A DNA stretch of 64,000 bases from an uncultured Prevotellaceae bacterium (GTDB lineage Bacteria; Bacteroidota; Bacteroidia; Bacteroidales; Bacteroidaceae), in NCBI GenBank assembly GCA_947167455.1, contig CAMVIB010000009.1, forward strand, positions 1 through 64,000, read 5' to 3'. Within the stretch, counting starts at the first letter, position 1. The number at the start of each line of letters is the position of its first letter. The position numbers and the translations under genes were made by a program. Below, piece by piece: positions 42,546-51,146 of this stretch. The notes beneath the pieces were generated by a model, which was given only the letters and a program-made list of their open reading frames with translations, did not search any database and was not told the DNA's origin.

Positions 42546-44600
42546 TTATTTTTTCATCAGTTCTACCGAGCGCTTGACAAAGTTGGTGAGAGCTTCGCCA
42601 CGCAGCAGACCGTTCTGTAGCAGTGCGAGGTCAATGAGTTGATGCACGCGTTCGTTGTCCTTGGCATAGGTGCCGAGCACCTCCTTGCGCTTTGTCTCCT
42701 GAGCGTCAATGTCGGCGCGGCACTGTTCCATGTCCTTGCGTTCGTCGTCGGTGATCTCGTCATATTTCTTCTTGTCCTGTTCGGCCTGCAGCACCTGTCG
42801 GCGTGCGTTGAGTCCTCGCAGCTCGGCCTCGATGGGTTTCAGCTGCTCGGCTGTTGCGGCTTCGCTTTCGGCAATGATGTCTTTGATGATAGCGTTGTCG
42901 GTGTTGAGCACGAGGCTGTACATGTCCGGCATGTCGCCATAGAATCCCATTCCCGGCTGTATGCGCGACATGTCCTTCATGCGTCGCATGTACTCGCTCT
43001 GCGTCACCACGACCGGCATGCCGTCCTCGCCCATGGCCTGTGTCTCCACGTGGTAGTTCACCTTCTCGGTTTTCGGCATCTGTGTCTCGAAGACAGCCGA
43101 GAGGTTGGCGGCACGGTCGGCCGACAGTTCCTCACGTGTGGTGTCGTCCTTCTGAATGAGTCGTTCGAGCACGTCGGCATCTACGCGTGTGAATGTCGTC
43201 TTCTCGAGCTTGCGCTCCAGCATCTGTACGATGGGCGTGTCCAGCTGTCCGTCGAGCAGCAGCACGTTGTAGCCCTTCGCGCGCGCGTTATCTATATATG
43301 TATATTGTGCCTCGCGGTCGGCGGCATAGAGGTATATGAGCTGTCCGTCCTTGTTAGTCTGCTGGTCCTTGATGAGAGCCTGGTACTCGTCGAGGGTGAA
43401 GTGCTTGTCCTCGGTGTCCTTGAGCAGGAAGAATGTCTTGGCCTTCTCGTAGAACTCGTCCTCGGTGAGCATGCCGTAGGAGATGAAAATCTTGATGTCG
43501 TCCCATTTCTTCTCGAAGTCCTTGCGGTCGCTCTTGAAGAGCGAGCTGAGGCGGTCGCTGACCTTCTTGGTGATGTAACCGCTGATTTTCTTGACGTTCT
43601 GGTCGCTTTGCAGGTACGAGCGCGACACGTTGAGCGGGATGTCCGGCGAGTCAATCACGCCGTGCAGCAGCGTGAGAAAGTCGGGCACGATGCCTTCCAC
43701 CTGGTCGGTCACGAACACCTGATTGCAGTAGAGCTGTATCTTATTGCGCTGCAGGTCGAGGTTATTCTTGATTTTGGGGAAATAGAGGATGCCGGTGAGG
43801 TTGAACGGATAGTCCACGTTGAGGTGAATCCAGAAGAGCGGCTCGTCGGCCATGGGGTAGAGTGCCCGATAGAAGTCGCGGTAGTCCTCGTCCTTGAGTT
43901 CCGAGGGCTTGCGTGTCCAGAGTGGGGTGGTGTCGTTCACCTGATTGTCCTCTTCGGTGTCCTGCATCTTGCCGTCCTTCCACTCCTGTTTCTTGCCGAA
44001 GACCACAGGCACCGGCAGGAAGCGGCAGTACTTCTTCAGCAGTCCTTCGAGCTTCTCGCGCTCCAGGAAGTCGCGGCAGTCCTCGGAGATGTGCATCACG
44101 ATGTCGGTACCGCGGTCGGCCTTCTCCACCTCCTCGATGGTGAATTCGGGGCTGCCGTCGCAGCTCCACTTCACGGCGGGTGCGTCCTGGTAGCTCTTCG
44201 TGATGATATCCACACGGTCGGAGACCATGAAGCTTGAGTAGAAGCCCAGTCCGAAGTGTCCGATGATGGCGTTGGCGTCGTCCTTGTACTTGTCGAGGAA
44301 GTCGTTGGCGCCCGAGAAGGCTATCTGGTTGATGTACTTGTCTATCTCCTCGGCGGTCATGCCTATGCCACGGTCGCTGACGGTGATGGTGCCGGCCTCC
44401 TTGTCGGCGCTGACGCTGACCTTCAGCTCGCCCATCTCGCCCTTGAAGTCGCCCTTGCCGGCAAGGGTCTTGAGCTTCTGTGTGGCATCAACGGCGTTGG
44501 AGACTATCTCGCGGATGAAAATCTCATGGTCGCTGTAGAGGAATTTCTTGATGACAGGGAAGATGTTCTCTGTCGTTACTCCGATGTTACCTTTTTGCAT
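42546..44600 (-). CDS. htpG: HtpG (Hsp90) chaperone
   Basis: The 684-residue Hsp90 has an N-terminal GHKL ATPase domain with EIVSNAVDA (Glu and Asn of the ATP site), DRGIGM and GHFGLGFYSSFMV. The middle domain has the catalytic-loop Arg (NVSRSYLQSD), and a C-terminal dimerisation domain follows. Length is slightly above E. coli HtpG (624), with the extra residues in a charged coiled region near residues 560-640 (LNARRQVLQAEQDKKKYDEITDDERKDME). Monocistronic; element B lies 9 bp after its stop. Confidence 0.95.
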   Translation of the reverse strand: MQKGNIGVTTENIFPVIKKFLYSDHEIFIREIVSNAVDATQKLKTLAGKGDFKGEMGELKVSVSADKEAGTITVSDRGIGMTAEEIDKYINQIAFSGANDFLDKYKDDANAIIGHFGLGFYSSFMVSDRVDIITKSYQDAPAVKWSCDGSPEFTIEEVEKADRGTDIVMHISEDCRDFLEREKLEGLLKKYCRFLPVPVVFGKKQEWKDGKMQDTEEDNQVNDTTPLWTRKPSELKDEDYRDFYRALYPMADEPLFWIHLNVDYPFNLTGILYFPKIKNNLDLQRNKIQLYCNQVFVTDQVEGIVPDFLTLLHGVIDSPDIPLNVSRSYLQSDQNVKKISGYITKKVSDRLSSLFKSDRKDFEKKWDDIKIFISYGMLTEDEFYEKAKTFFLLKDTEDKHFTLDEYQALIKDQQTNKDGQLIYLYAADREAQYTYIDNARAKGYNVLLLDGQLDTPIVQMLERKLEKTTFTRVDADVLERLIQKDDTTREELSADRAANLSAVFETQMPKTEKVNYHVETQAMGEDGMPVVVTQSEYMRRMKDMSRIQPGMGFYGDMPDMYSLVLNTDNAIIKDIIAESEAATAEQLKPIEAELRGLNARRQVLQAEQDKKKYDEITDDERKDMEQCRADIDAQETKRKEVLGTYAKDNERVHQLIDLALLQNGLLRGEALTNFVKRSVELMKK

Positions 44601-44791
44601 GGTGATATGTTTTTTGTTAGGTTTTGTTGTTCAGAGGTTGTGGCGTGAGGGCGACGTTATGTCAGCCATCATGTCAGTCAGAGGCTATGCAAAACATGTG
44701 CCAAACACGCATCGCAGACATGTAAAAGATGAAAAAATGTCTTTTTTCGGCACAAAATGTATAAAAGTTACTCCTTTATGTAATATTTCAC

Positions 44792-44799
44792 TACCTTTG
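44792..44799 (+). promoter_or_regulatory. -7 element (TACCTTTG) for the sigma-factor operon
   Basis: TACCTTTG 38 bp before the GTG start fits the housekeeping consensus. No TTG is found at -33; an ECF-type autoregulated promoter cannot be excluded. Confidence 0.5.
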
Positions 44800-44836
44800 T
44801 CTGTATATTAAGACAGAATCAAGATACGCAGTCGTA

Positions 44837-45400
44837 GTGACACAGGCTGATACGACAAAGATGCTGGAAGCCCTGCGCCGGGGCGAGCGACGTGCACAGG
44901 AAAATTTCCTGCGCCGGTATGCCCCTCGCGTGTTTTCTATAGCCTGGCGTATGCTCTCCAATCAGCTAGATGCCGAGGAGCTTACTCAGGACGTCATGGT
45001 GCAGGCCCTGCAGTCCATCGACACCTACGACCCCGCGCGTGCATCCCTTGCCACATGGCTCGACCGCATAGCCTACAGCCGTGCACTGAACGTCATAGAC
45101 AAGCAGCGCCGACGACCGCGGCCCTTGGACATCGACACCGACTCGATGAGTCACACGCTCTGTGGGCAGCCGCCCGACCTCAGCGGCGAACCGCCGCCAG
45201 AGCTCATCGACCTCCTCGAACGAGCCATCCCGACACTGTCACCCGCCGACCAGACACTGCTGCACCTCTTCTATTTCGACCGACAGCCGCTTGCCGATAT
45301 AGCCTACATCACAGGTATGACGACGGGCACCATCGCCACCCGCCTGCACAGAATCCGCCAACGCCTTCGCGACATCATCAATAAACTCCGTAACCAATGA
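44837..45400 (+). CDS. ECF-type RNA polymerase sigma factor
   Basis: The GTG start gives 187 residues. Region 2 (FLRRYAPRVFSIAWRMLSNQLDAEELTQDVMVQAL) and region 4 (LSPADQTLLHLFYFDRQPLADIAYITGMTTGTIATRLHRIRQRL) are both clear, with a short proline-rich linker between. Its stop overlaps the next start (ATGA). The next protein has a cytoplasmic head, one inner-membrane helix and an outer-membrane barrel, which makes it the likely anti-sigma factor. Confidence 0.92.
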   Translation: MTQADTTKMLEALRRGERRAQENFLRRYAPRVFSIAWRMLSNQLDAEELTQDVMVQALQSIDTYDPARASLATWLDRIAYSRALNVIDKQRRRPRPLDIDTDSMSHTLCGQPPDLSGEPPPELIDLLERAIPTLSPADQTLLHLFYFDRQPLADIAYITGMTTGTIATRLHRIRQRLRDIINKLRNQ

Positions 45401-46956
45401 CAGACCATCACTCTTCCACGGCATCAGCCCAGGGACAGTCCTCGCCGCAGGCCGAGGCCGCCTTGCGTCAGGCGCTTGCCAACCTGAACGCTAAAGCTCC
45501 GCGTCTGTCTGACGCTTTCTATGAGCAGGCACTCTCGCGCCTTGACGGTGCTGCCACGCCGTCTGTCACGCCAACGGCCTACGGTGTTGCTGCACGGCCT
45601 TCCCGCCGACGCCTGGTCTGGCCTGCTGTGGCTGTGGCTGCCTTGCTCGCTGGGCTGGCCTTCTTGATTTCTACTCGTTGGGGCGACGATGCCGGCAACA
45701 CTATCGCACGCCGCCCTGCCGCCACTCATGACCGGCACCTTGCCAGCGCGACTACAGAGCGCCCGGTCGGTGGCCCTCGGGAAAATACCTCGACACAGCT
45801 GCCGGCTCCCATTAGCCCCTCTGGTGCCGGCACAGCAGTAGCCCCTGCAGCCGTGGCTACTACGTCCGCCACGCCCACTTTGGCCGCGCCCACTTTGGCC
45901 ACGGCCGTTGCCGACGCTGCCACAGATGCCACGTCGGCCGCTACAGCCTCCGACAGCATACACTCTGACACCGTCCGCACCTTCCACATTGACCCGGCCA
46001 TCATCGAGCGCACACTGGCAGAGGCGGCCGTGCCGCCGTCGGCCAGTGGGAACGCCTCCTCACGTTCCGGCAGAGTCACTTTCGCTCTCAACTACGGTTC
46101 GCTGCTCACCCAGGATATGGACGTCAGCAGCCGTTATGACGCTGATATCGTCAACCTTCAGTCGCAAAGCACAGAACCGTTGAATCCCACTCCGCCGGAC
46201 AACACAGGAGAGCCCACGGGCCTGTCAGACTATACAGGCCATTCAGGCCAACACGATGCTACTTCTGAAGTCGAACCTGGTAAGGAGAAAGGTGACAAGG
46301 GCCATGAGGGGGGTAGCCACACACACCCACCCACGCCCTTAGACCCCGCCAGTGGTGACGGCAATCCGCCCACAGACCAGAGCCCGTATAAATATTCCAC
46401 GGCATCCGAATCCTACTCACACCGCCTGCCACTCTCCTTCGGCTTCAGCGTGAGGATTCCCCTTGGTAAGCGTCTGGCAGTGGAGACGGGGCTGACATAC
46501 TCTTATCTGCGGTCGAGCCACAACAGGAGTATGACTCTAAAGAGCGACCTGCCGACAGAGAAAGTCTATAGCCTCGACCTCAGCACCACGCAGCATGTCC
46601 ACTACCTCGGCATACCTCTCCACCTGCAGGTCATGCTGTTTGACAGACGCCGCTGGCAGTGCTACGCCAGCGCTGGCGTGCAGATGTTCGTTCCCGTCAG
46701 TGCCTCGCGTCATGGCTGGCAGCTCGACCTCACAGCCCCTGGAATGCGCAGCTATGGCCGTGAGAGCGTCACCACGCCCCTGCAGTGGGCGCTGGGCGCC
46801 GGCCTGGGCTTGCAGTTCAACATCAGCAGACATCTCGGCCTGTACATTCAGCCGTCGATACAGTGGTACAAGCCCAATGGAAGTAGTATTGAGACCTACC
46901 ACACCAAGCATCCCCTGCAATTTGCACTCCCCATTGGCGTGCGGATAACCTTGTAA
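45397..46956 (+). CDS. Probable dual-membrane-spanning anti-sigma factor (inner-membrane helix plus outer-membrane beta-barrel)
   Basis: The 519-residue protein has a cytoplasmic head (1-70; helical SEAALRQALANL-like segment) and one membrane helix (LVWPAVAVAALLAGLAFLIS, about 73-93). A roughly 250-residue Ala/Thr/Pro/Ser-rich linker of periplasm-spanning length follows. The C-terminal outer-membrane beta-barrel domain (about 345-519) starts at LPLSFGFSVRIPLGKRLAVETGLTYSYL and ends in an aromatic/hydrophobic strand (FALPIGVRITL). No cleavable signal peptide is present. The layout matches Dma-type anti-sigma factors described in Bacteroides. Coupled to the sigma gene by a 4-bp overlap. Confidence 0.75.
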   Translation: MTDHHSSTASAQGQSSPQAEAALRQALANLNAKAPRLSDAFYEQALSRLDGAATPSVTPTAYGVAARPSRRRLVWPAVAVAALLAGLAFLISTRWGDDAGNTIARRPAATHDRHLASATTERPVGGPRENTSTQLPAPISPSGAGTAVAPAAVATTSATPTLAAPTLATAVADAATDATSAATASDSIHSDTVRTFHIDPAIIERTLAEAAVPPSASGNASSRSGRVTFALNYGSLLTQDMDVSSRYDADIVNLQSQSTEPLNPTPPDNTGEPTGLSDYTGHSGQHDATSEVEPGKEKGDKGHEGGSHTHPPTPLDPASGDGNPPTDQSPYKYSTASESYSHRLPLSFGFSVRIPLGKRLAVETGLTYSYLRSSHNRSMTLKSDLPTEKVYSLDLSTTQHVHYLGIPLHLQVMLFDRRRWQCYASAGVQMFVPVSASRHGWQLDLTAPGMRSYGRESVTTPLQWALGAGLGLQFNISRHLGLYIQPSIQWYKPNGSSIETYHTKHPLQFALPIGVRITL

Positions 46957-47008
46957 GCACACTCTGACGCATACACATTTTATTCATCACCAATAAAACC
47001 TTATTAGT

Positions 47009-48322
47009 ATGTACAACTCACGGTCATACCTCATCGCTTACGTCGGCGCCGCCATGGCGCTGACACTCGGAGCCTGCAGCAACGACGACTCTGTCAACGA
47101 CCCATCCTCGCCGAGCACACACACGCGCACAGCACAGCACTACCCGTCGCTGGTCAGTGTCGGTAAGCCCTTTGTCCTCACCGACGCACAGCAGGCAGGC
47201 GTCACTGCCAACAACGCCTTCGCCCTCGACATCCTCGGCCACATCCTCGACGACGCGCCGACGGGCAGCAGCACCGTCTTCTCGCCCATAAGCCTTACCA
47301 TAGCTCTGGCCTTTGCCGCCGACGGAGCCGAGGGTGACACACGCAGCGAGATCATACAGACGCTGGGTCTCGACGACAGCGAGCCCGACGGTGTCAACAA
47401 GCTCTGTGCCACCATCATGCAGAGCACACTGCATGCCGACACGGCCGTTCGTTTCAACATCGCCAACGCCTTCTTCCTCAATTCGCTCCACGGCTTCAAC
47501 ATGCTGCCCGACTACGTGCATCGCCTGCATGGCTACTACGATGCCGACATCGAGGCGCTGGACTTCAGGGATAAGTTGTCGCTCGGCCACATCAATGCGT
47601 GGTGCGAACGTCAGACCGACGGCATGATTCCCTCTGTGCTCAGCGAGCTGAAGCCCGAGGTTGTGGCCTATCTGCTTAACGCCACCTACATGGAGGCGCG
47701 GTGGGGCAGCCCCTTCAAGGAGGACCTGACGGAGGACGCCCCCTTCTATGCTGAGGGAGGCCAAATGCTCCGCAGCGTCAAGATGATGCAGCAAGTCAAC
47801 GATTTCCCATATCTCGCCACGGACACGTATCAGGCCATACGCCTCAACTATACCAGCAGCACCTCACCCTTTGGCATGACCGTGGTCCTGCCGCGTGAAG
47901 GGCATACGGTAGCCGACGTGCTCAATAGCCTCAAGGTGTCCGACCTCGATGCCGTGGTGAAGGCATCCTACACCCTTACGGACTTGCAGCTGCCGCGTTT
48001 CACCACCGATGTCAGGACTGAACTTATTGACATTCTACAGACGATGGGCATTCATGAAGCCTTCGACAGCGACAACGCACGCTTCACACGCATGGTGGAT
48101 GCACAACTCTTCATCAGCCAGATCTTTCAGAAGGCTCGCATCGAGGTGACGGAGAATTCTACTAAGGCAGCCGCAGTCACTGTAATCGGGTTGGAAACAA
48201 CGGCAGGACCTTTTGAGGAGCCGCAGGTCGTGACGTTCCATGCCAACCGTCCGTTCCTCTACTTCATCACCGAGCGCACCACGGGTACCATCTACTTCAT
48301 GGGCTCCTATTATGGCAACTGA
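47009..48322 (+). CDS. Serpin-family lipoprotein protease inhibitor
   Basis: The 437-residue protein begins with a lipoprotein signal (ALTLGACS, Cys about 23), then shows the serpin fold. Helix and sheet motifs include FSPISLTIALAFAADGAEGDTRSEI, LLNATYMEARWGSPF and FGMTVVLPREG. The reactive-centre hinge is EVTENSTKAAAVTVI, with ANRPFLYFITERTTGTIYFMG at the end. The hinge has small residues as in inhibitory serpins. It lies 52 bp after the barrel protein and could belong to the sigma-factor operon or regulon. Probably surface- or periplasm-anchored, protecting against host or self proteases. Confidence 0.9.
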   Translation: MYNSRSYLIAYVGAAMALTLGACSNDDSVNDPSSPSTHTRTAQHYPSLVSVGKPFVLTDAQQAGVTANNAFALDILGHILDDAPTGSSTVFSPISLTIALAFAADGAEGDTRSEIIQTLGLDDSEPDGVNKLCATIMQSTLHADTAVRFNIANAFFLNSLHGFNMLPDYVHRLHGYYDADIEALDFRDKLSLGHINAWCERQTDGMIPSVLSELKPEVVAYLLNATYMEARWGSPFKEDLTEDAPFYAEGGQMLRSVKMMQQVNDFPYLATDTYQAIRLNYTSSTSPFGMTVVLPREGHTVADVLNSLKVSDLDAVVKASYTLTDLQLPRFTTDVRTELIDILQTMGIHEAFDSDNARFTRMVDAQLFISQIFQKARIEVTENSTKAAAVTVIGLETTAGPFEEPQVVTFHANRPFLYFITERTTGTIYFMGSYYGN

Positions 48323-48394
48323 CATGCCACGATGACTGAAAAGGCGTGCCGTGACAGCAATTTTGCGGATAGAGGCAATTTTTCATGCCTTTTG

Positions 48395-48426
48395 TTTGGT
48401 AGTTCCGTCAAAAAGCTATACCTTTG
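48395..48426 (+). promoter_or_regulatory. Promoter of tRNA-Pro
   Basis: -33 TTTG (48395-48398), 20-bp spacer, -7 TACCTTTG (48419-48426). About 50 bp before the tRNA. Confidence 0.75.
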
Positions 48427-48483
48427 CACCCGCTTTTGGGTACCAAAGCCTCTCTGTCAGAGGCCATGAAGCCCACATAGCAT

Positions 48484-48556
48484 CGGGGTGTAGCGCAGTT
48501 GGTAGCGCTCCTGGTTTGGGACCAGGCGGTCGCCCGTTCGAGTCGGGTCGCCCCGA
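48484..48556 (+). tRNA. tRNA-Pro (anticodon TGG)
   Basis: 73 nt. Acceptor CGGGGTG/CGCCCCG, D-arm GCGC...GCGC, anticodon arm CCTGG-TTTGGGA-CCAGG giving TGG, T-arm with GTTCGAGTC, discriminator A. No CCA encoded. Confidence 0.95.
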
Positions 48557-48579
48557 CAGCATTAATCCTAACAAGCAAG

Positions 48580-48619
48580 CGGACAGAATGCTCATCATAC
48601 GGCATCTGTCCGTTTTTTT
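48580..48619 (+). terminator. Rho-independent terminator of tRNA-Pro
   Basis: CGGACAG (48580-48586) pairs with CTGTCCG (48606-48612); an inner ATGC/GCAT pair extends it. Followed by seven T. Confidence 0.8.
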
Positions 48620-48663
48620 ATGTTTGGTTCGTAACCTCGAAGGGGTGGCTCATCAATCGAGCC

Positions 48664-49791
48664 TCATGCCTCTGCCACCACCGACGCGTAGATGTCGGCC
48701 ACCTGGTCGGCCACGCGTGCGGCATCAAACCGCTGGCGCACAAGAGCGCAGGCTCGCTGCCCCATGCGCAGACACAGCTCGGGCGACTCGCTGGCTTCGA
48801 GGATGGCCTCTGCCAGACGTGAGGGTTGGGACGGCGGCACGACGAGGGCATTGCGGTGGTCCTGGATGAGGTCGCGGGCACCGTCGGTCAGCGTCACGAC
48901 CACTGGCTTGCGCATGGCCATCGCCTCGAGCATGGCGATGGAGAGACCCTCCCAGAGCGAGGGCAGGCAGAAGAGGTCGGCAGCCGCAAGCAGAGCCGGC
49001 ACGTCGTCGCGGAAGGGCAGGTGGACGAAGCAGCCTTCGCACGCGTGTTCCTTTATATAGGTGTGAACCTCGGTCGCCATGTCGCCGTCGCCAACCATGA
49101 GGGCGCGGATGTGCGGGTTGCGCTCATGAGCCTGGATGACGGCTTCCACGAAATCCAATGGACCTTTCTGCGCGGTGATGCGGCAGATGAAGGCACAGAC
49201 GAAGTCGTCGGCCTTGAAGTCCAGCTCTGAACGCAGGTCGGGGTATGTGGCATCAGCGTTGAAGCGAGAGAGGTTCACGCCGTTCTCGACGACGGTACAT
49301 TTCTCGCGGCGGAGGCCGAAAGCCTCGATACCTGTCTGTAAGTTGCTCTGGCTGACGCAGATCACGCGGCAGGCCCTGGAGCAAATCATCTTCTCGCTGA
49401 GGCGCCGCAGGCAACCTGCGAGCCACGACTGTCCCTGGTGGAAGCTCCATCCGTGCACGGTGTAGAGCATGGGGATGTCCAGCCTCTTGCACACGGCTAT
49501 CATGTTGCTGGCGGCACGGCTGCCGTGGGCGTGCACGAGGTCCACACGCTCGTGTACCACAAGTTCCTTAATCTTGTAATAGACGCTGATGTCAAAAGCC
49601 CGGTGCGTGGCAATGACGAAGCACCGCACACCAGCATCGCGCAGCAGCGATATCATAGGCCCGTCGGTGAAAGCCAAAACGATGGGCTCCACGACATCGC
49701 GCTGCCGCAGGCCGAGGGCCAAATCGATGACGTGCGACTCTCCGCCACCAACCTCTCCCTGACGAATTACTTGCAGAACTCGCATTTTCAT
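48664..49791 (-). CDS. Glycosyltransferase family 4
   Basis: The 375-residue GT-B enzyme has an N-terminal domain with GGGESHVIDLALGLRQR and a VHAHGSRAASN acceptor-side motif. The C-terminal donor-binding domain has FICRITAQKGPLDFVEA, LMVGDGDMA, and the EX7E region LPSLWEGLSIAMLEAMAMRKPVV. It transfers a nucleotide-activated sugar in capsule, LPS or polysaccharide assembly; donor and acceptor are unknown. Divergent from a GT2 gene with a 62-bp shared promoter. The TAATTTTG box (49796-49803) is only a few bases from the ATG, so the second Met (49785) is possible. Confidence 0.92.
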   Translation of the reverse strand: MKMRVLQVIRQGEVGGGESHVIDLALGLRQRDVVEPIVLAFTDGPMISLLRDAGVRCFVIATHRAFDISVYYKIKELVVHERVDLVHAHGSRAASNMIAVCKRLDIPMLYTVHGWSFHQGQSWLAGCLRRLSEKMICSRACRVICVSQSNLQTGIEAFGLRREKCTVVENGVNLSRFNADATYPDLRSELDFKADDFVCAFICRITAQKGPLDFVEAVIQAHERNPHIRALMVGDGDMATEVHTYIKEHACEGCFVHLPFRDDVPALLAAADLFCLPSLWEGLSIAMLEAMAMRKPVVVTLTDGARDLIQDHRNALVVPPSQPSRLAEAILEASESPELCLRMGQRACALVRQRFDAARVADQVADIYASVVAEA

Positions 49792-49798
49792 GCGACAA

Positions 49799-49820
49799 AA
49801 TTACACACTTTCGTGTAATT
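49799..49820. promoter_or_regulatory. Palindrome in the divergent GT4/GT2 promoter region
   Basis: AATTACAC-ACTTTC-GTGTAATT, perfect 8-bp arms. It overlaps the minus-strand -7 box (TAATTTTG, 49796-49803) and ends 6 bp before the plus-strand -7 box (TACTTTTG, 49826-49833). That is a good position for a repressor of both genes. Confidence 0.5.
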
Positions 49821-49853
49821 ATTATTACTTTTGCACAGAAAAATTGATGTTTT

Positions 49854-51038
49854 ATGGTCAAAATAATGTTCTGGGGTGCCTTGGCACTCGTTTTCTACAC
49901 CTTTTTAGGCTACGGACTGCTGCTGCGTGGCCTCCTCGCCCTGAAGCGTATGTTCTGCGGACGCAGAGAGATGCCGCCACCGCCTGCCGCCGATGCCGAC
50001 TGGCCCGAGGTGACGCTCCTCATCTGCGCCTGGAACGAGGAGGCCGAGGTGGCGCGCAAAATGCAGAACTGCCGTGAGCTGGCCTATGCTCCCGGCCGTC
50101 TGCACATCGTGTGGTGCACCGACGGCAGTGACGACCGCACCAACGAGCTGCTGGCAGCGTATGCTGACGCACGGGTGCTGTTCGAGCCTGAGCGGCGCGG
50201 CAAGACGGCCGCCCTCAACCGCGCCATGCAGCACATAGAGACACCCATCGTGGTGTTTACCGATGCCAACACACGCCTCAACCCCGATGCCATACGCGAG
50301 ATAGTACGTGCCTTCCAAGACCCGGACGTGGGATGCGTGAGCGGAGAGAAACGCATAGAGGTGCGCCGCGATGACGGCGTGGCGGCGGGAGGCGAAGGGG
50401 CCTACTGGCGCTACGAATCGACGCTGAAGCGGTGGGACAGCGAGCTATGTTCGGCCATGGGTGCCGCAGGAGAGCTCTTTGCCATACGCCGCGAGCTGTT
50501 TCGACCTATGGACCTGAACATGCTGCTCGACGACTTCATAATGTCGATGCTCATCGTCATAGACGGACGACGCATAGCATACGTCCCTACGGCCTACGCC
50601 ACAGAGACAGGCAGTGCCGACCTTGGCGAGGAGCAGAAGCGCAAACGCCGCATCGCTGCCGGTGGCCTGCAGAGCATCTGGCGCCTGCGCCGGCTGATGA
50701 ACCCGTTCAGATACCCCGTGTTGAGCTTCCAGTTCGTGAGCCATCGCGTGCTCAGGTGGAGCATAACGCCGTTTGCTCTCATGGCACTCGTGCCGCTCAA
50801 CGTGTGGCTGGTATGCGAGCGGGCAGGGTGGGTCTATGATGCGGCGCTGGCGTGCCAGGCAGCATTCTACATGCTGTGTGTCATAGGCTGCGCCGACGCA
50901 CGCTCGGGACGCAAGCGCACACTGACGTACATACCCATGTACTTTCTCTTCATGAACCTCAACGTCTTCGCCGGAATACGCTATCTCTGGAACAAGAAGA
51001 AAGGCACGGGGGCTTGGGAAAGGGCTAAAAGGGCGTGA
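49854..51038 (+). CDS. Membrane-anchored glycosyltransferase family 2
   Basis: The 394-residue protein has an N-terminal membrane helix (about 4-25), a GT-A domain (VTLLICAWNEEAEV; donor/metal DxD-like VFTDAN; acceptor LLDDF; EEQKRKRR in the place of QxxRW), and three C-terminal hydrophobic segments (about 300-390). This resembles processive or undecaprenyl-linked polysaccharide synthases of the HAS/PgaC type. Transcribed divergently from the GT4 gene, suggesting a shared polysaccharide role. Confidence 0.88.
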   Translation: MVKIMFWGALALVFYTFLGYGLLLRGLLALKRMFCGRREMPPPPAADADWPEVTLLICAWNEEAEVARKMQNCRELAYAPGRLHIVWCTDGSDDRTNELLAAYADARVLFEPERRGKTAALNRAMQHIETPIVVFTDANTRLNPDAIREIVRAFQDPDVGCVSGEKRIEVRRDDGVAAGGEGAYWRYESTLKRWDSELCSAMGAAGELFAIRRELFRPMDLNMLLDDFIMSMLIVIDGRRIAYVPTAYATETGSADLGEEQKRKRRIAAGGLQSIWRLRRLMNPFRYPVLSFQFVSHRVLRWSITPFALMALVPLNVWLVCERAGWVYDAALACQAAFYMLCVIGCADARSGRKRTLTYIPMYFLFMNLNVFAGIRYLWNKKKGTGAWERAKRA

Positions 51039-51084
51039 GCGGAGGCTCTCTAACAACAAATTGAGCACATTTCTGCACCATTCC

Positions 51085-51115
51085 TTTGCCGTGTCGGCGA
51101 AAAGTGCTACTTTTG
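51085..51115 (+). promoter_or_regulatory. Promoter of the secreted HEGGH protein gene
   Basis: -33 TTTG (51085-51088), 19-bp spacer, -7 TACTTTTG (51108-51115); ATG 31 bp downstream. Confidence 0.7.
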
Positions 51116-51146
51116 CACGGACATAGACTAACATACTCAACTCAAT

